Part shown: positions 52,717 to 61,464 of the stretch, piece after piece
Position numbering within the stretch: position 1 is the first letter of the stretch
Layout: each line of letters opens with the position of its first letter
NCBI GenBank assembly: GCA_964483985.1
Contig: CAZADS010000104.1
Coordinates: forward strand, 1-63,507
Direction: 5' to 3'
Length of the DNA: 63,507 nucleotides
DNA from: CAZADS01 sp964483985
Lineage (GTDB): Bacteria > Pseudomonadota > Alphaproteobacteria > Thalassobaculales > Thalassobaculaceae
Notes under the pieces: generated by a model
Databases searched by the model: none
What the model saw: only the letters and a program-made list of their open reading frames with translations
What the model was told of the DNA's origin: nothing
Position numbers and translations under genes: made by a program

Positions 52717-53844
52717 TTACGCCCTGATTTCGTCAACCAATTTGATCATTCTTTCCAATCCCTCGCTTAAGTAATTATTTGGCAGTGCAGAGCTAACCCG
52801 AATATGATTATCCAAACCAAAAAAATCCCCGGGAACTACAAGAACACTCTTCTGCCGCCGTAAAAGGTGAGCAAAATTCGTTGACCCAACAGGTAAGTTA
52901 AAATGCACAAAAGACAAAGCTGAAGCGTTTGGCGGAGTAACCGAGAAAATTTCATCCCTCTCTATCAATGCTTGCTGCAGAATCCCAAAGCCATCCCGTA
53001 CCAAGGTCCTGGTCCTTTGAATAAGTTTCGGTCTGACTTCTGGTCGGAGGGCAATTTCAGCCAATTTATTTCCCAACATTGACGCGCTTATAGCCATAAA
53101 TTCATGCCGTCTCCATAATTTTGGAATTATATCGATGGGTGCGACTATCCAACCTATTCTCAAACCTGGTAGCCCGTAAGCTTTGCTCAAGGCATTAACT
53201 CCTATAACTTTATTATAAAGACCAACAAAACTGGGCGTTTCTATATTTTGTTCGCGCTCGGCTCCGGCGTAAACCTCATCTGCGATCAACCACGCTCCCA
53301 CGCGATCAGCGATTGTTACAATCGCTTCCATTTCGTTTCGATCTAAAGTTTTCCCTGTAGGGTTATTTGGATTTACAACGGCAATTATTTTAGTCCGTTC
53401 ATTAACCGCGGAATTAAGTGAATCTATATCTAATTTCCAACCCCGATGTTCATTTAATGAAAAGGTGCGCACCAAAACACCTTTGTTCCGAGCGACTCCT
53501 TCTACTTGCATATAGCTAGGTCGCATTGCGGCCAACTCATCACCAACCTCCATCAATGTCTCTACCAATAAATAATTGGCCTCAGAAGCACCCACCGTGA
53601 CCAAAATATTATCAAGGCTAGCTCCTTTATAAAGCTTTGCTATGTTTTCTCGAAGATCTGCATTTCCATTCACTTCTGGGTAATTTAGAGATATATCAAA
53701 CAAATCATCTTTTTTCCCTTCAGCCATTTCTAATAGCTCACCCACTTTAACGGGATAAACGCCGCTCTCAGCCAAATTGAAATCAACTGTCTGTTCCCAG
53801 TCGGATAGAAATTTCTCCAGTTGAAATGATTGAAAAGCCATCAT
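52717..53844 (-). CDS. PLP-dependent aminotransferase, class I/II
   Basis: This fold-type I aminotransferase has 375 residues. Asn-Pro-Asn-Asn-Pro-Thr-Gly lies at 158-164, Asp189 in Ala-Asp-Glu-Val-Tyr, the Schiff-base Lys221 in Ala-Leu-Ser-Lys-Ala-Tyr-Gly, and Arg-Ile-Gly-Trp just after it. The frame opens at 53901, but the sequence before Met-Met-Ala-Phe is not family-like, so I start at the ATG at 53844. It resembles aspartate/capreomycidine-synthase-like aminotransferases rather than branched-chain ones. It is divergent from the amidohydrolase across 156 bases, and the two may act on the same nitrogen compound. Confidence 0.86.
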   Translation of the reverse strand: MMAFQSFQLEKFLSDWEQTVDFNLAESGVYPVKVGELLEMAEGKKDDLFDISLNYPEVNGNADLRENIAKLYKGASLDNILVTVGASEANYLLVETLMEVGDELAAMRPSYMQVEGVARNKGVLVRTFSLNEHRGWKLDIDSLNSAVNERTKIIAVVNPNNPTGKTLDRNEMEAIVTIADRVGAWLIADEVYAGAEREQNIETPSFVGLYNKVIGVNALSKAYGLPGLRIGWIVAPIDIIPKLWRRHEFMAISASMLGNKLAEIALRPEVRPKLIQRTRTLVRDGFGILQQALIERDEIFSVTPPNASALSFVHFNLPVGSTNFAHLLRRQKSVLVVPGDFFGLDNHIRVSSALPNNYLSEGLERMIKLVDEIRA

Positions 53845-54000
53845 TATCTCTTTTATCAATTTTTGTGAGATTCTTATTTGCACGAAACAAATTGGAAGCA
53901 AAACGTCTAATATTAAACCACAGTTGCGAGCAGATATCTAACATGGGTAATATTGAACCTCACTCTAAACAAGTGTGAAGATTTAAATTAAGGAGATGTT

Positions 54001-55146
54001 ATGTCTGGATATGACCTTCTTTTGAAACAAGGGCGAATATTAGATCCGTCGCAGAATATAGATTTAATTGCCGACATTGCTTTTTCCAATGGGAAAATAG
54101 CAGCAATAGGTCCGGATTTGTCTTCAGAAAACACTCAGGAAATCCGTGATGCAAGTGATAAATTGATAACGCCTGGTCTGATTGATCTGCACACACATGT
54201 CTATTGGGGCGGGACATCAATCGGAGTGGACCCAACGGATTATGTAAAACAGTGTGGAACGACGACAATGATTGATGCTGGAACAGCCGGTGCTGCAAAT
54301 TTTTCTGGGTTCCGTGCCCATATAATAGAAAAATGTGAAGCGAGAATCCTTGCTTATCTAAACATATCCTTCCCAGGAATTTATGCTTTTAGTGATACGG
54401 TTATGGTAGGGGAATCCGAAGATGTTCGGCTTTTACATCCTAGGGCTTGCTTACATGTAGCTAATCTGCACAAAGATCTTTTAGTTGGAATAAAAGTAAG
54501 AGTTGGTGCGCGAGCCAGCGGTTCTATGGGGTATGCACCACTTGAAATAGCAATCGAAGTCGCGGAAGAGTTGGGATTACCCGTAATGTGTCATTTGGAT
54601 TGGCCCCCGCCAAGCAGGCGAGATGTCGTGAGTCGATTACGAAGAGGTGACGTTTTAACACACTGTTTTCGTCCATTTCCCGCTTCTCCCGCTCGAGGAA
54701 ACGGGCAAATTCGGGAAGAAATTCTAGAGGCACGGGACCGTGGCGTAATATTTGATATCGGTCATGGAATGGGGTCATTTGGATTCGCTACAGCAGAAGC
54801 GATGCTGCAAGCAGATTTTCTGCCTGACACCATATCAAGCGACGTTCACTCACTGAGTATCAAAGGTCCTGCTTATGATCAATTGGTGACACTCTCTAAA
54901 TTCTTGAACCTTGGGATGGAGATTAACGATGTTATTGCGGCATCGACTATTGGTCCTGCTAAGGCGATTGGGAGGCCTGAATTAGGCACGCTCAAACCCG
55001 GAAGCGTGGGCGATGCAACAATTCTAGAAATCAAAAATCAGAAAACAACATTCATGGATTCTTTGGGCGAGAGCATAACAGGAACCAAAGCTTTGAAGCT
55101 TTCGGGCGTCGTTCTAAATGGCCAATGGTGGCATAGCTCTTCGTGA
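54001..55146 (+). CDS. dihydroorotase-like amidohydrolase
   Basis: This amidohydrolase-superfamily TIM-barrel enzyme has 381 residues. Metal ligands His64 and His66 are in Asp-Leu-His-Thr-His, a probably carboxylated Lys165 is in Gly-Ile-Lys-Val-Arg, histidines lie in Met-Cys-His-Leu-Asp and Gly-His-Gly-Met, and the catalytic Asp281 is in Ser-Ser-Asp-Val-His-Ser. A small beta-sandwich at the N and C termini completes the fold. The pattern fits the deacetylase/dihydroorotase-like group annotated as amidohydrolase/deacetylase metallohydrolases. AAGGAG five bases before the ATG fixes the start. It converges with the YrdC-domain gene. Confidence 0.87.
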   Translation: MSGYDLLLKQGRILDPSQNIDLIADIAFSNGKIAAIGPDLSSENTQEIRDASDKLITPGLIDLHTHVYWGGTSIGVDPTDYVKQCGTTTMIDAGTAGAANFSGFRAHIIEKCEARILAYLNISFPGIYAFSDTVMVGESEDVRLLHPRACLHVANLHKDLLVGIKVRVGARASGSMGYAPLEIAIEVAEELGLPVMCHLDWPPPSRRDVVSRLRRGDVLTHCFRPFPASPARGNGQIREEILEARDRGVIFDIGHGMGSFGFATAEAMLQADFLPDTISSDVHSLSIKGPAYDQLVTLSKFLNLGMEINDVIAASTIGPAKAIGRPELGTLKPGSVGDATILEIKNQKTTFMDSLGESITGTKALKLSGVVLNGQWWHSSS

Positions 55147-55177
55147 AAACTGGATGTCAAGAATTACATCAATTCTT

Positions 55178-55852
55178 TTATATCTCTTTTAATCTCACAC
55201 CAAAACGTCGAAGACAAATATCCGCGATCGTTTCAAAATTAGCGCCACGCCGAATAACTTCAAAAGTCTCTACATTCAATAAGGTTGAGGATTGTTTATA
55301 AAAATGATATTTCCGCAGCCCATGATCAATAATTACATCCGCTATGGATAGAATTTCTGGTTCAATATCCTCCACTCGAAATTTTGTTCCATTCGTTGAA
55401 ATATTCGCCGATGACCCAAAAATAGGGTGGCTCTCGGAAAATGATAGTCGGCAAATTTCTGCATGAAAAGAACCCGCATTTAGTAACATAACTAGAGTCC
55501 CATTTTTTGTGCTCGCATTAAGGGCTTTAGAATCGAGAATCTGTAATAAAGGATGGCAAATCTTGCAGGTACCTACCGCCCCTAATGGAAGGTCATAATC
55601 ACCGATAATGACCTCAATGACTTTCCACGCGTCATCACCAATATCATATAGCTCACGAGCAATAGGCAGGTGACCAACCATAGCGTTGCGCTTTGATACA
55701 CTACGTTGCTTGATTTTAAAAATTTCTCGGAGAGCTTTTCCTGAACCTCCAGCACAGGTATAACCAACGTCCATAGGGATAATAGCTATTCCACCCGCTT
55801 TTAGGACGTCAAACGCTCGACGGGCATCGTTTTGTATAAATTCGGATACCAT
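55178..55852 (-). CDS. YrdC/Sua5-domain protein coupled to an acyl-CoA carboxylase
   Basis: This 224-residue protein has the YrdC fold signature. TsaC/Sua5 members combine ATP, bicarbonate and threonine into threonylcarbamoyl-AMP for t6A tRNA modification. The Ser-Ser-Ala-Asn motif at 147-150 and a basic patch Lys48-Gln-Arg50...Lys54-Arg55-Asn56 are kept. The usual Pro-Thr-Asp-Thr-Val-Tyr-Gly region reads Pro-Met-Asp-Val-Gly-Tyr, and the Lys-Gly-Arg-Pro motif is altered. It therefore looks like a specialised paralogue rather than the housekeeping TsaC. Its ATG overlaps the stop of the carboxyltransferase gene (TGATG), which means tight translational coupling. A bicarbonate-handling role in that carboxylase pathway is my inference. 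Confidence 0.8.
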   Translation of the reverse strand: MVSEFIQNDARRAFDVLKAGGIAIIPMDVGYTCAGGSGKALREIFKIKQRSVSKRNAMVGHLPIARELYDIGDDAWKVIEVIIGDYDLPLGAVGTCKICHPLLQILDSKALNASTKNGTLVMLLNAGSFHAEICRLSFSESHPIFGSSANISTNGTKFRVEDIEPEILSIADVIIDHGLRKYHFYKQSSTLLNVETFEVIRRGANFETIADICLRRFGVRLKEI

Positions 55853-57399
55853 CAGGGCCGCATGCCAAAGTTACTAGCCCCAATCTCACGTAGAGGTGCT
55901 GCTGTTTCAGCAAAATCACATAATAACGCCCTAGTATTTCGAGGATCGATGATTTCTTCTATCCAAAATGTCTCGGCAGAACGAAATGGCGATCGAAGTT
56001 TATTTAGTTTTTCTTCAATTTCGGTCAACTTTGCCTCCGGATCCTCCGCTTTTTCTATATCAGCTCGGTATGCAGCCTCAATACCTCCCTCTAGAGGCAA
56101 TGAGCCCCAACGTCCCGATGGCCAAGCGTAACGAGTACAATAACGGCCACCATTTTTATGCGCTGCGCCGGCAACTCCAAATGCATTCCTTATTATCACT
56201 GCACACCATGGTGTTTTAGTTTGCCAAATTGCACTCATTGTTCGCACGCCTTCTTTTATGGTCCCAGCTTGCTCGGCCTGAAGGCCTATCTCAAATCCTG
56301 GGCAATCGACCAAGTAAACCACTGGTAGATGAAAGGTCTCAGCCATATCCACAAATTTTAAAACTTTTTTACATGTGGCTGCTGTCCAACAGCCACCATA
56401 GGAATAAGGGTCACTCGCCATAAAGGCGACCGGCCAACCATCAAATCGAGCGAATCCAGTTATAACTGATCTCCCATATTGCCTACCCATCTCAAAAAAA
56501 GACCCTTTATCAACTAGCGACTCTATGATTGGCCGCATCTTATAAACTTTGCGTATATCGCGGGGCACAACGCTAATTAGGTTTTCTACCCGCCGGTTCG
56601 GGTCATCATCACGACAACCTCGAGGTGGTAATTCATAGACTGAATTAGGTAAATATGAGAGAAATTTTCTTGCGCAATCGAATGCCTCTTCTTCAGTATC
56701 GACCGCATGGTCTACCGCGCCGGACTTTAGTTGAATTTGATAACCACCAAGTTCATTTTTTGTAAACTCTTGCCCTGTTCTCGCTACGACAGGGGGTCCA
56801 GCCACAAACAATGCTGACTTATCTTTTACCATTACAGAATAATGTGAAGCAGCTAAATGTGCCGCTCCTAGGCCAGCGACAGATCCTAAACCAAGTGCTA
56901 CCCGTGGGACGGTACTCATATTGGCTACCACTAGTTCCCATCCTGAAACTCCTGGGACATTCGCCCGCCCAGTAGTTTCAATAGTTTTGACGGACCCTCC
57001 TCCACCCGATCCTTCAACAAGACGTATCAAGGGTAACCGAAGTGCATTTGCCATTTCTTCGCACATATTGTGCTTTTCTTTAATGGTCGCATCCGCTGAT
57101 CCACCGCGAACAGTAAAATCATCTCCCCCTATAATTACAGGTCGCCCTAGAACTTTCGCTTTTCCAAATATAAAATTAGACGGTGTTAATTTTATTAAAT
57201 TGTTGTCTTCATCATATTCCGCCAAACCTCCAATTTTTCCACTTTCATGAAAGCTATCTGGATCGGCTAATAAGGCTACTCTTTCTCGAATATTATAACG
57301 TCCGCCATCTTTTTGCCGTTTCACTCTTACGGAACCCCCTAATTGCTCCGCAAAAGCCTCTCGGTGACGTAATTCATCCAGTTCTGTCTGCCATGACAT
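55852..57399 (-). CDS. acyl-CoA carboxylase carboxyltransferase (beta) subunit
   Basis: This carboxyltransferase of the PccB/MccB type moves CO2 from carboxybiotin to an acyl-CoA. The protein of 515 residues has two crotonase-like halves. The first contains Gly-Gly-Asp-Asp-Phe-Thr-Val-Arg-Gly-Gly-Ser and Glu-Gly-Ser-Gly-Gly-Gly. The second has Asp-Cys-Pro-Gly-Phe and Asn-Ala-Phe-Gly-Val-Ala-Gly. Substrate choice (propionyl-, methylcrotonyl- or another acyl-CoA) cannot be read from motifs. It is divergent, across 218 bases, from the genes for the separate biotin carrier and biotin carboxylase. It overlaps the YrdC-domain gene downstream by one base. Confidence 0.9.
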   Translation of the reverse strand: MSWQTELDELRHREAFAEQLGGSVRVKRQKDGGRYNIRERVALLADPDSFHESGKIGGLAEYDEDNNLIKLTPSNFIFGKAKVLGRPVIIGGDDFTVRGGSADATIKEKHNMCEEMANALRLPLIRLVEGSGGGGSVKTIETTGRANVPGVSGWELVVANMSTVPRVALGLGSVAGLGAAHLAASHYSVMVKDKSALFVAGPPVVARTGQEFTKNELGGYQIQLKSGAVDHAVDTEEEAFDCARKFLSYLPNSVYELPPRGCRDDDPNRRVENLISVVPRDIRKVYKMRPIIESLVDKGSFFEMGRQYGRSVITGFARFDGWPVAFMASDPYSYGGCWTAATCKKVLKFVDMAETFHLPVVYLVDCPGFEIGLQAEQAGTIKEGVRTMSAIWQTKTPWCAVIIRNAFGVAGAAHKNGGRYCTRYAWPSGRWGSLPLEGGIEAAYRADIEKAEDPEAKLTEIEEKLNKLRSPFRSAETFWIEEIIDPRNTRALLCDFAETAAPLREIGASNFGMRP

Positions 57400-57490
57400 T
57401 GAATTTTCCCGACGCTCTTACTAAGTTTGACTATAGTTAGATGTATATGTAATAGGTTTCATCTATCGTCCATGATTGCGAAAGTGATCT

Positions 57491-57518
57491 TTGACAGATA
57501 ACACAAATTTCATAGACT
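57491..57518 (+). promoter_or_regulatory. possible sigma-70 promoter for the biotin carrier/carboxylase genes
   Basis: TTGACA at 57491-57496 and TAGACT at 57513-57518 are separated by 16 bases, about 100 bases upstream of the biotin-carrier ATG. A second TTGACA lies at 57547-57552 without a good -10. The pairing is read by eye and is weak evidence. Confidence 0.25.
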
Positions 57519-57617
57519 GGCAGCACCGTAATATTAAATTCGTAGCTTGACATATTAGTCAATAAAGTATTCGCGTTCTATGCGATTAAAAATTTATTGA
57601 TTTCTGGAGAGTCTTCC

Positions 57618-57839
57618 ATGGCCGAAATAAAAATCCTTAGCGAAGTCACTGGAACGGCGTGGAAGATATTGGTCGAAAATGGGCAACAGGTAAATGAAGG
57701 TGATGAATTAATGATTGCAGAAGCAATGAAGATGGAAATTCCACATGTGGCACCCGAGACAGGAATAATCAAACAAATATGTGTAGAAGAGGGAAACCTT
57801 ATCTCGGAGGACGACTTAATATTTGTCCTAGAGATCTAA
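57618..57839 (+). CDS. biotin carboxyl carrier subunit (stand-alone biotinyl domain)
   Basis: This 73-residue protein consists of a single biotinyl domain. The biotinylation site is Lys38 in Glu-Ala-Met-Lys-Met-Glu, with the flanking glycines of the hammerhead fold in place. It lacks the Pro/Ala-rich N-terminal part of AccB. It therefore belongs to the small carriers of propionyl-CoA, oxaloacetate or methylmalonyl-CoA type systems rather than housekeeping acetyl-CoA carboxylase. The ATG at 57618 has GGAGAG six bases upstream; a TTG seven codons earlier is less likely. It is 44 bases upstream of the biotin carboxylase gene. Confidence 0.88.
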   Translation: MAEIKILSEVTGTAWKILVENGQQVNEGDELMIAEAMKMEIPHVAPETGIIKQICVEEGNLISEDDLIFVLEI

Positions 57840-57883
57840 TTTTGGAACTCTGAAATAAAAACCCAATTTTTCAAGGAAAACTG

Positions 57884-59248
57884 GTGCGGACGGTATTAAT
57901 TGCAAATCGTGGTGAGATTGCCTGCAGAATCATAAAAACCTGCAGAATGGAGGGATATAAATCTGTTGCGATATTCTCGGAGGCAGATAGAACCGCAAGA
58001 CACGTAAAGTTAGCAGACGACGCCATAGAAATTGGTCCATCGCCGGTAAAGGAAAGTTATTTAAATATCCAAGCAATTTTGAATGCAGCCAAGCAAACAA
58101 ACTCCGATCTAGTCCATCCAGGTTACGGTTTGCTAGCAGAGAACGCTCTATTTGCAACAGCGGTAACAGACGCCGGTTTAATCTGGATAGGGTCTAGCCC
58201 CGCAAACATTCGCGCGATGGCAGATAAGGATATTGCCCGCCGGATAGCCGTAGATTTACGTATACCGATACTACCCGGTTCAACTCGGCTTAACGTAGAA
58301 GATAGATTATCTATTAACAAATTCGCCCAAGAGATAGGCTTTCCAATTCTGATAAAAGCTACAGGCGGCGGAGGTGGAATTGGGATGAGACTGGTTAACA
58401 GCCAACAAAACCTGTTAGAGACAGCAAAATCCATTTCTTCATTGGCTAGCAGAATATTTTCAGATTCAGGTTTTTTTTTAGAACGCCATATTAAAAGTGC
58501 GCGACATATCGAAATTCAAATTTTTGGACTAGGCGACGGGAGAGTATTTCATCTCTTTGAACGGGATTGTTCTATACAACGTCGGTTTCAAAAGATTATA
58601 GAAGAAGCACCCGCTCCGCATTTAGATCCAACGACCCTTTCAGATATGACCAGTGCGGCTTGCCGCCTAGCTGCATCCCAAAATTATTCTGGCGCCGGTA
58701 CAGTTGAGTTTTTATTAGATAACGAAAATGGAAAATTCTTCTTTTTGGAGATGAACACCAGAATACAAGTGGAACATCCAGTTACTGAAATGGTTACCGG
58801 ACAAGATATTGTTGCATTACAGCTAGCTCAAGCGGTGGGTGAAAGCCTCGATTCATTTCTTAATTTTAAACCCCCTACAACCAAACACGCTATCGAATGT
58901 CGGCTCTACGCTGAAAATCCGGAAAGGAATTTTCTCCCTTCACCCGGGGTATTGGAAAAATTTTCAATCCCCAACGAGACTTGTTCCCTTCGAATTGATA
59001 CCGGTTATGAAATGGGAGATTCCATTACGCCTTTTTATGATCCGATGATCGCTAAAATAATCGCATCTGGCAAAACCCGTCCTGACGCTATAAACGAAAT
59101 GATTAGAGCCTTAGAAGAACTAGAAATCCAAGGGATTTCAACCAACCTAAAGTTTTTAAAGAAGATTCTCAGGCACCAAGATTTCTTATCCGGTAAGTTC
59201 GACACCAAATTCGTCGATAATACAAAAAACTCCCTAACCTCGACATAA
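57884..59248 (+). CDS. biotin carboxylase subunit of an acyl-CoA carboxylase
   Basis: This ATP-grasp biotin carboxylase charges the biotin carrier with bicarbonate-derived CO2. The N-terminal Ile-Ala-Asn-Arg-Gly-Glu-Ile-Ala-Cys-Arg-Ile is at 6-16. The glycine-rich ATP loop Lys-Ala-Thr-Gly-Gly-Gly-Gly-Gly is at 158-165. Arg-Asp-Cys-Ser-Ile-Gln-Arg-Arg and Glu-Met-Asn-Thr-Arg-Ile-Gln-Val-Glu-His follow. At 454 residues it ends after the carboxylase domains, with no fused biotinyl part, matching the separate carrier upstream. The start is GTG at 57884 after AAGGAA. Together with the divergent carboxyltransferase it should make a complete three-subunit carboxylase. Confidence 0.92.
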   Translation: MRTVLIANRGEIACRIIKTCRMEGYKSVAIFSEADRTARHVKLADDAIEIGPSPVKESYLNIQAILNAAKQTNSDLVHPGYGLLAENALFATAVTDAGLIWIGSSPANIRAMADKDIARRIAVDLRIPILPGSTRLNVEDRLSINKFAQEIGFPILIKATGGGGGIGMRLVNSQQNLLETAKSISSLASRIFSDSGFFLERHIKSARHIEIQIFGLGDGRVFHLFERDCSIQRRFQKIIEEAPAPHLDPTTLSDMTSAACRLAASQNYSGAGTVEFLLDNENGKFFFLEMNTRIQVEHPVTEMVTGQDIVALQLAQAVGESLDSFLNFKPPTTKHAIECRLYAENPERNFLPSPGVLEKFSIPNETCSLRIDTGYEMGDSITPFYDPMIAKIIASGKTRPDAINEMIRALEELEIQGISTNLKFLKKILRHQDFLSGKFDTKFVDNTKNSLTST

Positions 59249-59327
59249 ATAGATAAAACTTTTAAAGTTAGAACTTTATATTATTTAAAATTATTTGAAA
59301 AATATCTGGGTAAACAATCGGCTTTAA

Positions 59328-60239
59328 TCACTCCGCAGCAGCTACAGACGAAGAGTTTCCTCGAACTAAAGCGTTATAATCCTCATCCAAAACGCGACTA
59401 ATGTCACCTGGCGTAAAACTATAGTCGCCTATCATACCAACCGGCGTCACCTCAACAGCCGTGCCTGTTAGAAAACACTCTTTAGCATATTCCATTTCTT
59501 CCGGCTTTATATGCCTTTCAACGATTTCATATCCGCGCTTTCTCGCTAATTCAATCACTGTTTTTCGAGTAATACCGTCAAGGAAGCAGTCTGGGATTGG
59601 GGTATGAATTTTACCGTCGTCCATAACGAAGAAAATATTAGCGCCGGTAGCTTCTGCAATTAAGCCGCGATAATCTAGCATAAGTGCGTCTTGCAGACCT
59701 TCTGCTTCTGCTTCGTGTTTAGCCATGGTGCAAATTTGGTAAAGACCGGATGCCTTACTATCAACCGGAGCACAATCTGGTGATGGCCGCCGCCATCGAG
59801 ACAAGCCGAGTTTTATACCTTTCAATTTTGCCTCTGGGTCAAAATATGACGGCCAATCCCACGCTGTTATTGCAACGTGGATAATATTTTGCTGAGCCGA
59901 TACTCCCATCATTTCTGTACCGCGCCAAGCGATCGGTCTAATATAACCATCGCCAAAACCCATAGCTTTAACAACTTTAAGTTTAGCCTCTTCAATTTGA
60001 TCTACTGTATACGGAATTTGATAGCCTACAGCGCGAGCTGATTTATGAAGACGCTCCGTATGTTCTAATGACTTAAAAATTCTTCCCTCATAGACACGTT
60101 CGCCTTCAAATACAGAGCTTGCATAATGCAACCCATGACTCAAAACATGCAATTTTGCATCGCGCCATTCAATTAGCGCACCATCAAACCAAATATATCC
60201 ATCTCGGTCATCGAATGGGGTCATCGACATTATGGTCAT
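59328..60239 (-). CDS. ilvE: branched-chain amino acid aminotransferase
   Basis: This fold-type IV PLP aminotransferase catalyses the last step of leucine, isoleucine and valine synthesis. Lys162 in Asp-Ser-Lys-Ala-Ser-Gly-Leu-Tyr is the Schiff-base residue. Other family stretches are Gly-Leu-His-Tyr-Ala-Ser-Ser-Val-Phe-Glu-Gly near 36-46, Glu-Ala-Thr-Gly-Ala-Asn and Gly-Ile-Thr-Arg. The length of 303 is standard. There are three in-frame ATGs at the start; the second (60230) has AGGA at a better distance than the first (60239). It is divergent from the response regulator side across an unassigned 0.5 kb. Confidence 0.92.
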   Translation of the reverse strand: MTIMSMTPFDDRDGYIWFDGALIEWRDAKLHVLSHGLHYASSVFEGERVYEGRIFKSLEHTERLHKSARAVGYQIPYTVDQIEEAKLKVVKAMGFGDGYIRPIAWRGTEMMGVSAQQNIIHVAITAWDWPSYFDPEAKLKGIKLGLSRWRRPSPDCAPVDSKASGLYQICTMAKHEAEAEGLQDALMLDYRGLIAEATGANIFFVMDDGKIHTPIPDCFLDGITRKTVIELARKRGYEIVERHIKPEEMEYAKECFLTGTAVEVTPVGMIGDYSFTPGDISRVLDEDYNALVRGNSSSVAAAE

Positions 60240-60771
60240 TCCTGTACAGCGTTATATATACTAATATCGCAAATAAACCTGGAACCGTCCATTCAGAATA
60301 TATCGGCTCGTTAAATTCCGCCGATGAATACCATTCTAAAGGAAAATATGTCAACATGACTGGATGAAACTAGAAACAATATACCGCTATTGATACGAAT
60401 CGAATCCGTTGGAAAGGCTATGGGGATGCCATTTTTCGGTAACAGGGATAAACAAGTACCGATACATATCTATTCGCACCTCATTCTTTTCTATGGCGCA
60501 AACAATCCAATTATTCATTTTATCAAACCAGATTCAGATGATACTGAAACTGAAGTCCTGCCTAGTATAAAATCAATGAGGATTAGTATTTTGAGTCTAT
60601 TTAACCAACTATCCCGAGAAATATACACTGTGCAGAAATTTCCAGAACTCATCCCCATTACCTGGCCATTAAATCCAATCAAAATGCATCTAAAAAGACA
60701 AATTACTGTTCGAACGCAATCTCGTCGATCTGAAAATACCTACAGTGTAAAGAAACTGGGCAATACCAGTA
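60240..60771. other. 532-base stretch with no confident gene
   Basis: This region lies between ilvE and the response regulator and must carry both promoters. A plus-strand frame (TTG 60390 or ATG 60420 to 60779; about 120-130 codons) overlaps the regulator start by eight bases. It matches no family I know, has no clear ribosome site, and its sequence looks only weakly protein-like. I give it about one chance in four of being real. In related genomes a MarR-type regulator often sits near this pair; none can be read here on either strand. Confidence 0.4.
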
Positions 60772-61464
60772 ATGACTGATATCCCTCATATCTTGATAGT
60801 GGATGATGACAGCCGGCTTCGTGCATTATTGCACCGTTACCTCACTGAAAACAAATTCAGAGTCACAGGGGCTTCAGATTCAAAAGAAGCAAGGGAACGA
60901 CTATCAAATCTCCAATTTGATCTTATCGTTCTGGACGTAATGATGCCAGGAGAAACAGGATTGGACCTCACCCATTCATTAAGATGCCACTCTCAGATTC
61001 CAATTTTATTACTAACCGCAATGAGCGAACCGGAAGATCGGATTTTGGGACTGGAAAGCGGGGCTGACGATTACCTTCCGAAACCTTTTGAACCTCGTGA
61101 ACTTTTATTACGCATAAGGACGATTTTGCGCCGCGTCAACGAAACGCCGACTAATCCTGTTGACCAAAATATATTTAGATTTGGTTTTTTCCATTTCAAC
61201 TTATATGAACGACGTCTCATTCATGGAGGAACCACTATCCCATTAACCGAATCCGAAACGGCACTCCTTGAGGCATTTGTAGCAGCGCCAGGAAAAATCT
61301 TAACTCGAGAAGATTTGTTAAACAGCCAAGCAGTTAAAGGAAATCTCAGAACCGTAGACGTTCAAATTAATAGATTAAGACGAAAACTTGAAATCGATCC
61401 AAAATTCCCGCGATATTTACAAACTATCCGCGGTCACGGCTATGTCTTAAAAGGCCATATATGA
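60772..61464 (+). CDS. OmpR-family response regulator
   Basis: This two-component regulator of 230 residues has an N-terminal receiver domain with acidic residues at 11-13 and the phospho-acceptor Asp55 in Val-Leu-Asp-Val-Met-Met-Pro-Gly. The switch Thr lies in Leu-Leu-Thr-Ala, and Lys107 in Pro-Lys-Pro-Phe. The C-terminal winged-helix domain (about 130-228) ends with Arg-Gly-His-Gly-Tyr. It binds DNA as a dimer after phosphorylation. Its stop overlaps the kinase ATG by four bases (ATGA), so the two are one operon. It is the only classical transcription regulator in the window. Confidence 0.93.
   Translation: MTDIPHILIVDDDSRLRALLHRYLTENKFRVTGASDSKEARERLSNLQFDLIVLDVMMPGETGLDLTHSLRCHSQIPILLLTAMSEPEDRILGLESGADDYLPKPFEPRELLLRIRTILRRVNETPTNPVDQNIFRFGFFHFNLYERRLIHGGTTIPLTESETALLEAFVAAPGKILTREDLLNSQAVKGNLRTVDVQINRLRRKLEIDPKFPRYLQTIRGHGYVLKGHI

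Noticed and set aside
60390..60779. 129-codon frame before the response regulator
   Set aside because: Starts with TTG, shows no family resemblance and no ribosome site, and overlaps the regulator start; too weak to call as a gene.
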